From Deltaproteobacteria bacterium (GTDB taxonomy: Bacteria > Myxococcota_A > UBA9042 > DTJE01), in NCBI GenBank assembly GCA_013151875.1, contig JAADHL010000360.1:1-36054 (forward strand): a DNA stretch of 36,054 bases, given 5' to 3'. The translations under genes were made by a program, and so were the position numbers. Of the stretch, positions 24,382 through 32,922 are shown piece after piece. The first letter of the stretch is position 1. The number at the start of each line of letters is the position of its first letter. The notes beneath the pieces are model-generated. The model ran no database searches and was not told the DNA's origin. It saw only the letters and a program-made list of their open reading frames with translations.

Positions 24382-25341
24382 TCAGCGGCTGGAGCCGAAA
24401 ACACCAAGGGGAGGATGAACGCCGGCGCCGCGGCCGGGCACCAACAACCTGAGAGACGCGGGTCGGATCCCGGCCCGCATCGGAATACCGCCCACCTGTT
24501 CACCATCCAGGTCTATCAACGCCTGATCCCGCGACTCGACCTCCACGGTACTGCCGCGTCCATGTCGTATCTTTGGGTGCGTCAGGTGATGCCCAGAGTA
24601 AATCCTGCGTGACAGACCGATGAATTCCAGCTTCGTCAGGTCGCCGAACACCACAACATCAAACAGGCCATCATCCAGGGATGACCCGGGAGCCACCATC
24701 ATGCCGCCGCCAAAAAACCGGCCGTTCGCTACCGCAACCAGATTGGCCGGCCCCTCATAAAACGGCCTATCGTCCACCTTCACCGACATTTCGACGTTAC
24801 GATATCCGAACATGCCGCGCAGGGACCCGATCAGGAACGAGGCCCTGCCGCCCAGCGCCTTGCTGGTGTTGTTCACGTAATGGTCCACCTGGCCCGAGAT
24901 GCCGCAACTTGCGATATTCATGAAGGCGCGACTGTCCCGCCCACCGGCCAGGTTCGCATATTCCAGGATCCCGGTGTCCACGGTCCTGGGCTCGCCGTGA
25001 CGCAGGTATCCGACAATGTCTTCGGCCTCTGTTTTCAGACCGAGCATCCTCCTGAAATCACCGCCCGTCCCGCTGGGCATGACAGCGATAACGGTTTTGC
25101 AGCCTGTCCCGGCCACCGGCTGGATCACCTCGTTCAGGGTCCCGTCGCCACCGCAGGCCACGACAAGCTCGTCGCCCCGCGCCACGGCCTCGCCCGAAAG
25201 CGTCGCCGCGTGCATGGGCCCCTCGGTGTACGCCACTTTCATGTCCGGGAAAGCGGCCCGCAACGTGGGTTCCATCGAACCGAATCGCCTTTTCGTGGCG
25301 CCGTTGGCGCTGTGCGGGTTCACGATGAAAAACGGATTCAT
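24382..25341 (-). CDS. diacylglycerol kinase-family lipid kinase
   Basis: 319 aa of the DagK/YegS/sphingosine-kinase fold. FFIVNPHSANG opens the nucleotide domain, VVACGGDGTLNEVIQ is the catalytic and ATP-binding GGDGT motif, and MPSGTGGDFRRMLGL is the SGTxNDFAR-like loop. The second beta domain carries NIASCGISGQVDHYV, NGRFFGGGMMVAPGSSLDDGLFDV and DLDGEQ. These enzymes phosphorylate diacylglycerol, sphingoid or related lipids. The ATG overlaps the upstream Fe-S gene stop as ATGA, so it is coupled to the CCG-type and AGPS-like genes, pointing to a lipid substrate made or recycled by that cluster. The last 20 residues are Gly/Pro-rich. Exact substrate unknown. Confidence 0.88.
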   Translation of the reverse strand: MNPFFIVNPHSANGATKRRFGSMEPTLRAAFPDMKVAYTEGPMHAATLSGEAVARGDELVVACGGDGTLNEVIQPVAGTGCKTVIAVMPSGTGGDFRRMLGLKTEAEDIVGYLRHGEPRTVDTGILEYANLAGGRDSRAFMNIASCGISGQVDHYVNNTSKALGGRASFLIGSLRGMFGYRNVEMSVKVDDRPFYEGPANLVAVANGRFFGGGMMVAPGSSLDDGLFDVVVFGDLTKLEFIGLSRRIYSGHHLTHPKIRHGRGSTVEVESRDQALIDLDGEQVGGIPMRAGIRPASLRLLVPGRGAGVHPPLGVFGSSR

Positions 25342-26462
25342 CGCCTCCTCCGACGTTTCGGTTTCGAACGTTTCGGCTTCAGCCAGGCGGCAATAAGGCT
25401 GAACAGGTCCATCACCTTCGCCGGGCCGTCGCCACGGGAATCCAGGTGGCTGGCGCAGGTGGAGCTTGCCGACACAACGACGTCCGCGCCCGCGTCATCG
25501 GCCATCTGGATGACGGACGAGGCGGCAATACCCGACAGCACCGGCGATGTCCGGTCCCACCCTCCTCCGGCGCCGCAACAGGCCGCATCGCCCCGATTCA
25601 TCCTCATTTCGATCGGGGACAAGCCGTTGACATGTGTGATCACCTCGCGGGGCAGGTCGTACTGACCCATGTGTCGACCCAGGAAACACGAATCATGATA
25701 CGAAAGACGCAGGCCCAGGGGTTCGCGTTCGGTCCTCATCACCAGGGGCGCCACGATATCCAACGCCGAGGTCACCACGGGCGGCCTGGAGACCCCTGCC
25801 GCCGCGAAAAGGTTCTTCATGGTGTGTTCGCAGCATGGAGACAGGGTCACCACCATGCGATAACGGCGCAGGGCCGACGAAACCTCCTCTGCCCTTTCAA
25901 GGAAGGCGTCCCGATAGCCGCCGGCGTGAAGCGGATACCCACAGCACATGGCAGCCTCGTCGGAGGCGCCGATAAACTCGATGTTCAGATGCCTGAAAAC
26001 GGCGAGAACGTCCTTGACAAGCCCGGGCCGGTCCAACAGGGCGTGGCACCCCGGAAACAGGACCGCTCGCGCCTCCGGCACGAAATAGCGTTTTGGAATC
26101 ACCGCTGATTGGGCCTGGATCAGGTCCTGTGTCGGGACTTCGAAAATGTCCTGGCCGTAAGGGGCGATTCCTTTGTCCACCAGTTCCGCCCTCAGGTCGA
26201 ACAGGGATGTCTCGACATCCACGTCATGGGCGCAGGCTTCATGGCACGAGAGACAACCGGTGCACTGGTAGAACAGTTCGGCGACCTCCTCGGACGCGGG
26301 TATCCGTCCGTTTTCGATCAACCAGCCATGCAGCATTTTGGCGAATGGTGAATATGTCACGGAACCTGTGGATGCGACGACGGGGCACCTGTCCAGGCAC
26401 AGGTCCGGGCAGAATGCGCACAGGTCGAATCGCCCCTTCTTTCCGTGAATGCCGTCAGTCAT
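25338..26462 (-). CDS. CCG-domain Fe-S protein (GlcF/HdrD-like)
   Basis: 374 aa. The N-terminal ferredoxin-like part has CAFCPDLCLDRCP (residues 15-26, a spacing slightly off the common CxxCxxC form) and CTGCLSCHEAC (about 68-78), enough ligands for two 4Fe-4S clusters. Two CCG domains follow: FPGCHALLD, MCCGYPLHAGG and LSPCCEHTM, then YHDSCFLG, ACCGAGGGWD and SSTCASHLD. Such proteins pass electrons from a flavoprotein dehydrogenase to quinone or thiol acceptors (GlcF with GlcD/E, LutA, HdrD). It follows the AGPS-like double flavoprotein with one base between (TAA-C-ATG) and overlaps the lipid kinase by 4 nt, so it is presumably that flavoprotein's electron partner. Confidence 0.88.
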   Translation of the reverse strand: MTDGIHGKKGRFDLCAFCPDLCLDRCPVVASTGSVTYSPFAKMLHGWLIENGRIPASEEVAELFYQCTGCLSCHEACAHDVDVETSLFDLRAELVDKGIAPYGQDIFEVPTQDLIQAQSAVIPKRYFVPEARAVLFPGCHALLDRPGLVKDVLAVFRHLNIEFIGASDEAAMCCGYPLHAGGYRDAFLERAEEVSSALRRYRMVVTLSPCCEHTMKNLFAAAGVSRPPVVTSALDIVAPLVMRTEREPLGLRLSYHDSCFLGRHMGQYDLPREVITHVNGLSPIEMRMNRGDAACCGAGGGWDRTSPVLSGIAASSVIQMADDAGADVVVSASSTCASHLDSRGDGPAKVMDLFSLIAAWLKPKRSKPKRRRRR

Positions 26463-26463
26463 G

Positions 26464-29211
26464 TTACTCCGGATTCAAGGTCCCTTCCGGGTCCAGAATC
26501 TCCTTTACCCGATCCGCGGCGCCGGCCAGAGTGTCCGGGAGTTCCGGAGCGCTCAGTTCGGACAGGACTTCAGGCGGATACACGTGCCGATCCTCCCTGA
26601 GCAGCAATCTGAAGGTCGCCCCCTGGGGCGCCATGTCCGTAACGTGCGCCTCGGGACAGGAGTCGTCCTCCATTTCACCCAACGCGGCGCACAACGCCAT
26701 CACCCGGTCCATGGGCAGATGACGCTCTATGGACGGGGCCCGCTTCCTGACTGGGGTCTGCCTGTCCTCGGCCCTCACGGACTCACCCTCCATCCCGAGT
26801 GATTCCATCACCGAACGCACAACGGCCAGATTCCTGGAAACCGAGGCCCGCATGCCGCCGAACTGGAATACTGTTCGTATCCGCCTGCGACGGCCCAGTT
26901 TCGATGGCGCGCGGATGACCATCAGGACCTTCTCGGGACGCGCATGGCGCACCAGTATCGTCCTTATCGCCGAACACGTCATCACAGGGTCATCGGTGGC
27001 GAAAGCAACCGCCTCTCTTACCGTGGGAACCGGAAACACGCGCAGACAGACACCAGTGATTATGCCGTACCTTCCCCCTGCCCCCAGAAAACAGTGCATC
27101 AGGTCCGGTCCAGCGGATCGCCGCGGGCACGGACGAACTGCAAACGGGGTTCCGTCGGGCAGAACGGCCGACAGGCCCAGGCAATTATCCTGCACGGTAC
27201 CGTAACGCGGGCTGCCCTTGCTGGGCGAGGAACGGGCCAGGAATTCCCCAAAGCTCATCAGAAGCCTCGATTTGGGGACCAGGCCGATGGTGAATCCCTT
27301 TTCCCTCAGGAAGTTTTCGAGTTGAAGGACGGTCATGCCCGCCTGAAAGGTCACTGTTCCCGACACAGGATCCATGTCCAGGATTTCATCCATGCGCGAA
27401 AGGTCCACGGCCCGCACGCGTCTGTCGGTCTTGACCGGAGGCGTCGCGTTCTGGCAGATTATGCCTCTGCCCGCCTTGTCGGCCAGTCTGAGGATGTCGG
27501 ATATCTCCTCCGGCACCTCCGGGGCTATTGCCTGTTTGTCACCGGTCTTGTGGTCCCACGAAACGATCGAATCGAACTCGTCGTTCCCGTTCCCTGCGCC
27601 GGCATCTCGTTCTTCCTTGGGCTCGAACCGGACCGTGGGCGGGTACACCTTCTGGGGATTCATAATGCCCGAGGGATCCAGGGCCTGCTTGACGGCCCAG
27701 AACAGCCTCTCGCCCCCATGATATTCGTCGGGCGTGAATGCCCTCTTCATCAGACCGATGCCGTGATGGTGGCTGACCGTGGCCCCGGCATCCATGGCGG
27801 CGGAAAGCGCCTTGCGAACGACCTCGTCGTACAGGCCGACCAGCCTCGGACCGTTGCCGTTGTAGCCCGAAAACGTGAAATAGATGGCGCAACCCTCACG
27901 ATAGGCGTGTGAAAAGTGGGCCATCACGGAAACCCGGTCCAGGACGGCCCTGCGGACCTTCCGATAGATGGCGGGAACGTCCCTCCAGAGTCCCGCCACT
28001 TCCAGCGTCTCGGCAAAGGCGCCCTGCGCGAACACCTTGCTCAGTTTGAACGACACCGAATAACGATGCCTCATCCAGAACTCGCCTGGCCCGGGGCCAA
28101 GGGCCCGTCCCGTGGCCCTGACCGCCAGGTCCGTGGCCCTATCCATATTCTGCCGCGTCCTGATTCCCTCGCCCTCGAAACCCACGACCAGAAGACAGGA
28201 AAGCGGCGCCAGGTCCAAGGCCCTCTGAATCAGCCCAGGATGAGCCAGGAATTTTCTCAACAGCGGCCCGGTGAGGGCCGAAGAAAGACCGGAAAAGGAC
28301 AGGCCGGACGGGTCCACACCCAGGGTCCGCCCCAGCAATGCAGGCCCGGCGTTGTTGGCCGTCTTTTCGTGATGATCCGATTCCGAAGACATCGAAAAAT
28401 TGTTGATCAGGGTATCCAGGGGGTCGTACAGGCGCATCACCGCGGGTCTCAGCCCCTGCTGCATGATATTCCGCATGGCCTCCAGGCCGGAGGTTACGTC
28501 CATGAACCTGAAACCCCCGAACCTCCTGAAAGGCGGCATCGGATAGATGCGCAGACGCACCCTGGTCACGACGCCAAGCGTACCCTCGGAGCCCATGATC
28601 AGCTGGGCGAAATCCGGCTCGCCGAAATGATTCCGGGTCGTCTCCAGCTCGGCCACCGAACCATCGGGAAGGACCGCCTCGATGGAAAGGACCATGTCCT
28701 CGATCTTTCCATAGCGGGACGAGAACTGGCCCGCCGACCGCGTGGCCACCCAACCTCCCGTGGTCGAGCACATGATTGACGAGGGAAAGTGGCCAAGGGT
28801 ATATCCCCTTTCGTTCAGGGCGGTTTCGAGATGCTGGCCTATCATGCCGGCTTCGACGTCCACGGACATCGACAATTCATCGATTTCCCTGATGCGGTTC
28901 ATCCGTTTCAGGTCCAGCATTACCCCACCCTGAACCGGAAGGGTGCCGCCGCACACACCGGAACCACCACCAAACGGAATTACCGGAATGCCGGTCTTTG
29001 AACATATCGCCAGCACCTGTCCGACGGCCTCAACGGACCTGGGCCACACGATCGCGTCGGGCCTGTCCTCAATCCGTCCTCCGTAAAGCTTGAGGATATT
29101 GAGGCGCGGCCAGAGGTCGGCCCCATACACGCGCAGATCAGTCTCACGCGTGGAAACCCCGTCGATTCCCACCGCGGCCCTGATCGCGTTGATGACCCCT
29201 TCGCCGATCAT
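26464..29211 (-). CDS. AGPS-like FAD-linked oxidoreductase fused to a second, degenerate FAD-type domain
   Basis: 915 aa from the ATG at 29211, about 1.5 times a normal family member. Residues about 1-530 match the vanillyl-alcohol-oxidase/PCMH flavoproteins, closest to alkyldihydroxyacetonephosphate synthase: PFGGGSG (about 79), STTGGWVATRSAGQFSSRYG (149), GSEGTLGVVT (207), CAIYFTFSGYNG and the AGPS-type HHH in SHHHGIG (481-483). From about 550 a second FAD_binding_4-like domain follows (VDLSRMDEILDMDPVSGTVTFQAGM; RYGIITG), but its first loop reads CQNATPP instead of a Gly-rich PP-loop, so it may no longer bind FAD. AGPS makes ether lipids without net redox; GlcD/GlcE pairs use a CCG protein, as encoded next. 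The start is uncertain: a codon at 29343 would add a Cys/Asp-rich extension. Confidence 0.85.
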   Translation of the reverse strand: MIGEGVINAIRAAVGIDGVSTRETDLRVYGADLWPRLNILKLYGGRIEDRPDAIVWPRSVEAVGQVLAICSKTGIPVIPFGGGSGVCGGTLPVQGGVMLDLKRMNRIREIDELSMSVDVEAGMIGQHLETALNERGYTLGHFPSSIMCSTTGGWVATRSAGQFSSRYGKIEDMVLSIEAVLPDGSVAELETTRNHFGEPDFAQLIMGSEGTLGVVTRVRLRIYPMPPFRRFGGFRFMDVTSGLEAMRNIMQQGLRPAVMRLYDPLDTLINNFSMSSESDHHEKTANNAGPALLGRTLGVDPSGLSFSGLSSALTGPLLRKFLAHPGLIQRALDLAPLSCLLVVGFEGEGIRTRQNMDRATDLAVRATGRALGPGPGEFWMRHRYSVSFKLSKVFAQGAFAETLEVAGLWRDVPAIYRKVRRAVLDRVSVMAHFSHAYREGCAIYFTFSGYNGNGPRLVGLYDEVVRKALSAAMDAGATVSHHHGIGLMKRAFTPDEYHGGERLFWAVKQALDPSGIMNPQKVYPPTVRFEPKEERDAGAGNGNDEFDSIVSWDHKTGDKQAIAPEVPEEISDILRLADKAGRGIICQNATPPVKTDRRVRAVDLSRMDEILDMDPVSGTVTFQAGMTVLQLENFLREKGFTIGLVPKSRLLMSFGEFLARSSPSKGSPRYGTVQDNCLGLSAVLPDGTPFAVRPCPRRSAGPDLMHCFLGAGGRYGIITGVCLRVFPVPTVREAVAFATDDPVMTCSAIRTILVRHARPEKVLMVIRAPSKLGRRRRIRTVFQFGGMRASVSRNLAVVRSVMESLGMEGESVRAEDRQTPVRKRAPSIERHLPMDRVMALCAALGEMEDDSCPEAHVTDMAPQGATFRLLLREDRHVYPPEVLSELSAPELPDTLAGAADRVKEILDPEGTLNPE

Positions 29212-29411
29212 GTCGTCATCGTCATCCCAATCAAACCGTTTGCAGCATAGCACGCAGCACGGAACACGCTCAATGCCATCAGCGGATAACGATCGGGGAT
29301 GAGCCGTCAGCCCTTGATCGAAACGGTTGACGCAATGCGGCAAATGCGCAAAAGTATCGTCGCCGCGAGTGCGGGAATCAGCCCGCGCCGGAAATCAGGA
29401 GGATGCTGGCG

Positions 29412-31004
29412 ATGGAACGCTGGGAAATGATGAACAAGGCGATAAAGCCCCTGGACGACGTGCTGGGAGTCGGTCTGGACGTCCTGAAAAAGACCGGGTA
29501 CTACGACCCGTTCCGCGAGGGACTGTACGACATGATGCGCACCCTGATGAGAAAGAACTTCGAAAAGCAGAACGACCTGGAGGTCATCGGCGCGGAAAAC
29601 GTGCCCATGACCGGTGGCTGTCTTATTGCGATCAACCACCAGTCATGGCTCGATGTTCAGGTGGTTGCGGCTTCCGCCCCGCGGCGCATCCATTTCATAG
29701 CAAAGGCGATGTTCAAGGACTGGCCCTTTCTGCACCACATGATCGATTTGACCGACGGCCTTTACATACGGCGCGGCGGAGACGACAAGGGGCTGGAAGA
29801 CGTAGTGAACGCCCTTAAGGAAGGAAAGGCCGTCGCCATCTTCCCGGAAGGGACGATTCCCGGTGAAGAGGATGTCCCCAGGTGGGATGTGGAAAAGGAC
29901 ACCGGCCTCCTGAAGGGAAAGACCGGCGTGGTCAGGCTGGCCTTGGCCGCGGGCGTCCCGATCATCCCGTGCGGAGTCTCCGGCACGGGAAAGGCGTATC
30001 CTCCCGAGGCATATCCGAGGATGCAGCAATGGCCCCCAATACCTGGTCCAGGCCCTGTGACCGTCAGATTCGGCAAGCCGATCGTCTTCCCAAAGCCCAA
30101 AAGGACCCCATCCAGGGCCGAACTGGCCAAAAAGACCAAAAAGGTGATGCTGGCCATCTCGGCGCTGGTTGACCACAGCCGTGGGTTCGTGCCCTTGAAG
30201 CTTCCGCTGAACGGCAAGACCGAACCGACGTCTCTTCCAAGATACGCATATTCCCACTCGGTAAAGCCGGGCAAGGACGGCAAAAAGGCCCCTTACGGCG
30301 TACTGGTGATACATGGATTCACCTCGGACATCCACTGCGTGGACAGATTGGTGGCGCCGCTGGACAAGACGGGAATGCCCTACAGGTTTCCGGTGCTCAG
30401 GGGCCATGGGACCACCTACCAGGACATGGAAGGGACCACGAACCGGGACTGGTACGAAGACGCGGAAAACGCCCTGCTGGACCTCTATGGCGAGGTCGAA
30501 AAGATCATCGTCGTGGGCCATTCGATGGGTGGGCTGGTGGCTCTGGAACTGGCGGCCCGGCATCGTGACAAGGTGGGGGGGGTCGTGTCCCTTGCCGCTG
30601 CTTTGAAGTTCGCTGATCCGCTGGCGCCGTTGAGTCCTCTGCTGGCGCGTTTCGTCCGCTTCTGGCCGAGTCCCGAGGCCTACACCGACAAGTCGCTGGA
30701 GGCCGCCGAAAACCGCAACTACCCGAAGTTCTCTACAAAGGCTTTCTGTTCGCTGCTGGACTACTCGCACGACGTCTTACACATCCTGTCGTTCGTCAAG
30801 GCCCCAATCCTGATCCTGCATTCACGCAAGGACAAGGTGATTTCTCCCGGCAGCGCGAAGACCATCTATGAAAAGGTGTCGTCCAAAGACCGATCCCTGA
30901 TGTGGTTTGAAAAGAGCGGCCACGAGATGTTCCTTGACTGCGAAAGCGAGGCGGTGACGGGAGCGACGATGAACTTCATCCGCAGAATCGCGGACGCGGG
31001 CTGA
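29412..31004 (+). CDS. PlsC-type acyltransferase fused to alpha/beta hydrolase
   Basis: 530 aa, two enzymes in one chain. Residues about 50-250 are a 1-acylglycerol-3-phosphate acyltransferase domain with NHQSWLD (His76, Asp81 of the HX4D motif), FIAKAMFKDWP and FPEGTIPG (144-151), then PIIPCGVSGTG. Residues about 290-525 are a serine hydrolase of the monoglyceride-lipase/carboxylesterase type: VIHGFTSD (oxyanion HGF), GHSMGG (Ser371), HSRKDKVI (Asp474) and KSGHEMFLD (His504). The acyltransferase alone would make phosphatidic acid; the hydrolase could trim or remodel acylglycerols. I chose ATG 29412 because AGGAGG lies 9 nt upstream, whereas the ATG at 29403 directly abuts it. It is divergent from the AGPS-like operon, which suggests joint glycerolipid metabolism. 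Confidence 0.88.
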   Translation: MERWEMMNKAIKPLDDVLGVGLDVLKKTGYYDPFREGLYDMMRTLMRKNFEKQNDLEVIGAENVPMTGGCLIAINHQSWLDVQVVAASAPRRIHFIAKAMFKDWPFLHHMIDLTDGLYIRRGGDDKGLEDVVNALKEGKAVAIFPEGTIPGEEDVPRWDVEKDTGLLKGKTGVVRLALAAGVPIIPCGVSGTGKAYPPEAYPRMQQWPPIPGPGPVTVRFGKPIVFPKPKRTPSRAELAKKTKKVMLAISALVDHSRGFVPLKLPLNGKTEPTSLPRYAYSHSVKPGKDGKKAPYGVLVIHGFTSDIHCVDRLVAPLDKTGMPYRFPVLRGHGTTYQDMEGTTNRDWYEDAENALLDLYGEVEKIIVVGHSMGGLVALELAARHRDKVGGVVSLAAALKFADPLAPLSPLLARFVRFWPSPEAYTDKSLEAAENRNYPKFSTKAFCSLLDYSHDVLHILSFVKAPILILHSRKDKVISPGSAKTIYEKVSSKDRSLMWFEKSGHEMFLDCESEAVTGATMNFIRRIADAG

Positions 31005-31008
31005 TTTT

Positions 31009-31020
31009 CATCAATTGATG
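31009..31020. repeat. 12-nt perfect palindrome after the acyltransferase-hydrolase gene
   Basis: CATCAATTGATG lies 5 nt after the stop at 31004. It is followed by two T-rich runs around CGCCGGGCG, a weak hairpin that could contribute to termination. The palindrome lies about 115 nt upstream of the next start (31135) and could equally be a binding site. Confidence 0.35.
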
Positions 31021-31134
31021 CGACCTTTTTCGCCGGGCGTTTTTGTAGACAAAGATCCATAACTATGGTAGGTAATGCCGTCTCTGGAACGCATTGAATT
31101 GTCTGTATTTTTCAGGATGGATGGAGGAGAAGCC

Positions 31135-32343
31135 ATGTCGATCAGGATGAAAATGATGATTGGGTCCCTCTCGCTGCTGGCCCTGGGCCTCGGCTGCGAG
31201 AAGGATACCCAGAGTTTCGTAAGCTGGGCCATCGGGCTGCAGATACAGGGCGAGGGCACCTTTGACGAGGTAACCAAGTCCTACAAGCAGATCCTTGGCG
31301 ACCCGAACGCGGCCGAACAGAAGGGGACCATAAACAACGGGTCCTTCGCGGGCGAGTCGTCGGGAACCCTCGAGGTCCACAAGACCGGCAAGTTCACCGA
31401 GCAGTGGACGGTCGTGGGCAAGACCTACTCGAACAATCCACTGCTTCCGGGCCGTGACACGTTCGGAGAGGTGCCTGTCTATCTGGTCGAACAGCAAAAA
31501 GTCGAGCACGACGTCAGCACCTATACCAAGGAAGTGACCAACGAAGAGTCGCAACCCAACGTGATGCACAGCTACCAGACCGAAAACACCGGTTTCGCCG
31601 ATAAGGCGACCAGCGCCTCCACCTACGGCCTGGCCGGCGACGAGTATCTCGTCAAGATGACCGACCTCGGCATGCTGTGGGACCCGAACTGGGAACTGTG
31701 GGAAATGTTCTGGAAGGGCGACGATATCAACAACAACACGGCCCTGGAAAACGGCGCAACGTGGGCGGGCCTCAAGGCCGGCGTGGAGTACCTGTGCCAG
31801 GCCAATCCCTCGGTGGGCGACGTGTGGGTGAACCCTGATGGGACAACAATCTATCGGGATATCGCCAACGAGTCCGTCCCGGTGGGCGCGGGCGCGCACA
31901 GCGCGGCCAAGCTGGAACTGCGCGAGGTGACCAACGTCAATACCATGGATATCGCCAACCGCTGCCTGGTAATCTATGACGACGCCGACAGCGCGTGGAC
32001 CCTGGCAGGCAACCCGGTGGAGGGCTTTGATCATGCCGACACGTTCCCGACCGTGCACCTCGACCCTGGCTGTGAAGGCAGCTTCGAGCACAGCAAGATC
32101 GGCCACGAATGGTGGTACAGGAACGTACTCGTAAAGTCAGAGACGACCAGGCAGTTCGTGACCGTGACGGACTACGGATGGGAATGGCTGGAAGCGGAAG
32201 GCGCCAACATCGTTCGCAAGACGTCCAAGGTCAAGACGGCGGCCGCGGCCAATGCCCGGGCCTTCGTGGAGTTCACCTATACGACCCGCACCGAAACCTA
32301 CGCCAACACCGGATGGTCCGAAGCACCGTTCGACGCCCTCTGA
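31135..32343 (+). CDS. lipoprotein of unknown family
   Basis: 402 aa from the ATG at 31135, which has GGAGGAGAAG just upstream. The signal is MSIRMKMMIGSLSLLALGLGC with lipobox LGLGC. The mature protein is acidic, Trp-rich and mostly beta by appearance: FTEQWTVVGKTYSNN, LWDPNWELWEMFWKGDD, GHEWWYRNVLVKS, and a last third with FVTVTDYGWEWLEAEG and VEFTYTTRTETYANTGW. Four Cys are visible including the lipobox Cys, so a disulfide is possible. I recognise no catalytic motif or domain. It appears monocistronic: the upstream gap is 130 nt with no clear consensus promoter, and the next gene converges 20 nt downstream. Confidence 0.65.
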   Translation: MSIRMKMMIGSLSLLALGLGCEKDTQSFVSWAIGLQIQGEGTFDEVTKSYKQILGDPNAAEQKGTINNGSFAGESSGTLEVHKTGKFTEQWTVVGKTYSNNPLLPGRDTFGEVPVYLVEQQKVEHDVSTYTKEVTNEESQPNVMHSYQTENTGFADKATSASTYGLAGDEYLVKMTDLGMLWDPNWELWEMFWKGDDINNNTALENGATWAGLKAGVEYLCQANPSVGDVWVNPDGTTIYRDIANESVPVGAGAHSAAKLELREVTNVNTMDIANRCLVIYDDADSAWTLAGNPVEGFDHADTFPTVHLDPGCEGSFEHSKIGHEWWYRNVLVKSETTRQFVTVTDYGWEWLEAEGANIVRKTSKVKTAAAANARAFVEFTYTTRTETYANTGWSEAPFDAL

Positions 32344-32363
32344 TAACGCGCCCCGCCTCTCAA

Positions 32364-32915
32364 CTATCTGGTTACCGCCGGCAGTTTCGGCCTGAAATCA
32401 ACCCGCGCCCCAGGACCGATCCCGTGTCTGCGTGCGGCGTGGGCGTTCAGTTCGATCACGTATTGGGATGGGCGGCCCACGGACCTGGTGACGAGGGTCA
32501 GGGGCCGGGCATCCTCCACCACGCCGACCACCACCAGCCTGGAATTCACGAATACCATGTCGAGCGGCACATACGTGTTCTTCATGTAGAAGGTCTGGTC
32601 CTCTTCACCCGGAAATACGAACACCATGCCGCGATCCGGGGCCAGTTCGCGCCGATACATCAGTCCCTTGCCCCGTAACGCCGGGGTGTCCGCGACCTCC
32701 AGGTTGAACAGGGACTTCGCCCCTTTCAGGGAAATGAACGTGGCAACGACCGTTTTCAAAGATGTATCGGCCTTTCCCAGCGCTTCGCCAGATTCCCCGG
32801 CAACCGCTTTCGGAGGTTGAGGCCGACACGCCACGTTCAAGGCAATACCCACAAACACAGTAATTTCCAGTAAACGACGACCCGAGATCGATGCTCGCCC
32901 CCTTGCTACAGACAT
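32364..32915 (-). CDS. DUF192 lipoprotein
   Basis: 183 aa from the ATG at 32915 (GAGGTGGTG upstream). A signal peptide with lipobox NVAC (about residue 31) is followed by a linker and the compact DUF192 beta-barrel (about 60-183): FNLEVADTPALRGKGLMYRRELAPDRGMVFVFPGEEDQTFYMKNTYVPLDMVFV, then IVEL-like VIELNAHAARRHGIGPGARVDF. RGLMFR-like, F-MKNT-LD and GxxPGxxV are the family blocks. Members are usually exported; the function is not established, although a link to surface or archaellum regulation has been proposed in archaea. It follows the metzincin-like lipoprotein by 7 nt, so it is third in the dNK operon. Confidence 0.85.
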   Translation of the reverse strand: MSVARGRASISGRRLLEITVFVGIALNVACRPQPPKAVAGESGEALGKADTSLKTVVATFISLKGAKSLFNLEVADTPALRGKGLMYRRELAPDRGMVFVFPGEEDQTFYMKNTYVPLDMVFVNSRLVVVGVVEDARPLTLVTRSVGRPSQYVIELNAHAARRHGIGPGARVDFRPKLPAVTR

Positions 32916-32922
32916 CACCACC

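Noticed and set aside
29643..30770. Long open frame antisense to the acyltransferase-hydrolase gene (375 codons)
   Set aside because: Low-complexity His/Arg/Gly-rich product with no motif, lying opposite a well-supported gene; expected in GC-rich DNA.
31021..31046. Intrinsic terminator at the CGCCGGGCG/T-run after the acyltransferase-hydrolase
   Set aside because: The stem would be only 3-4 bp with a minimal loop; too weak to call.
31063..32106. Long minus-strand open frame opposite the Trp-rich lipoprotein (347 codons)
   Set aside because: The plus strand has a signal peptide, lipobox and strong ribosome site; the minus-strand product has no recognisable fold and no ribosome site seen.
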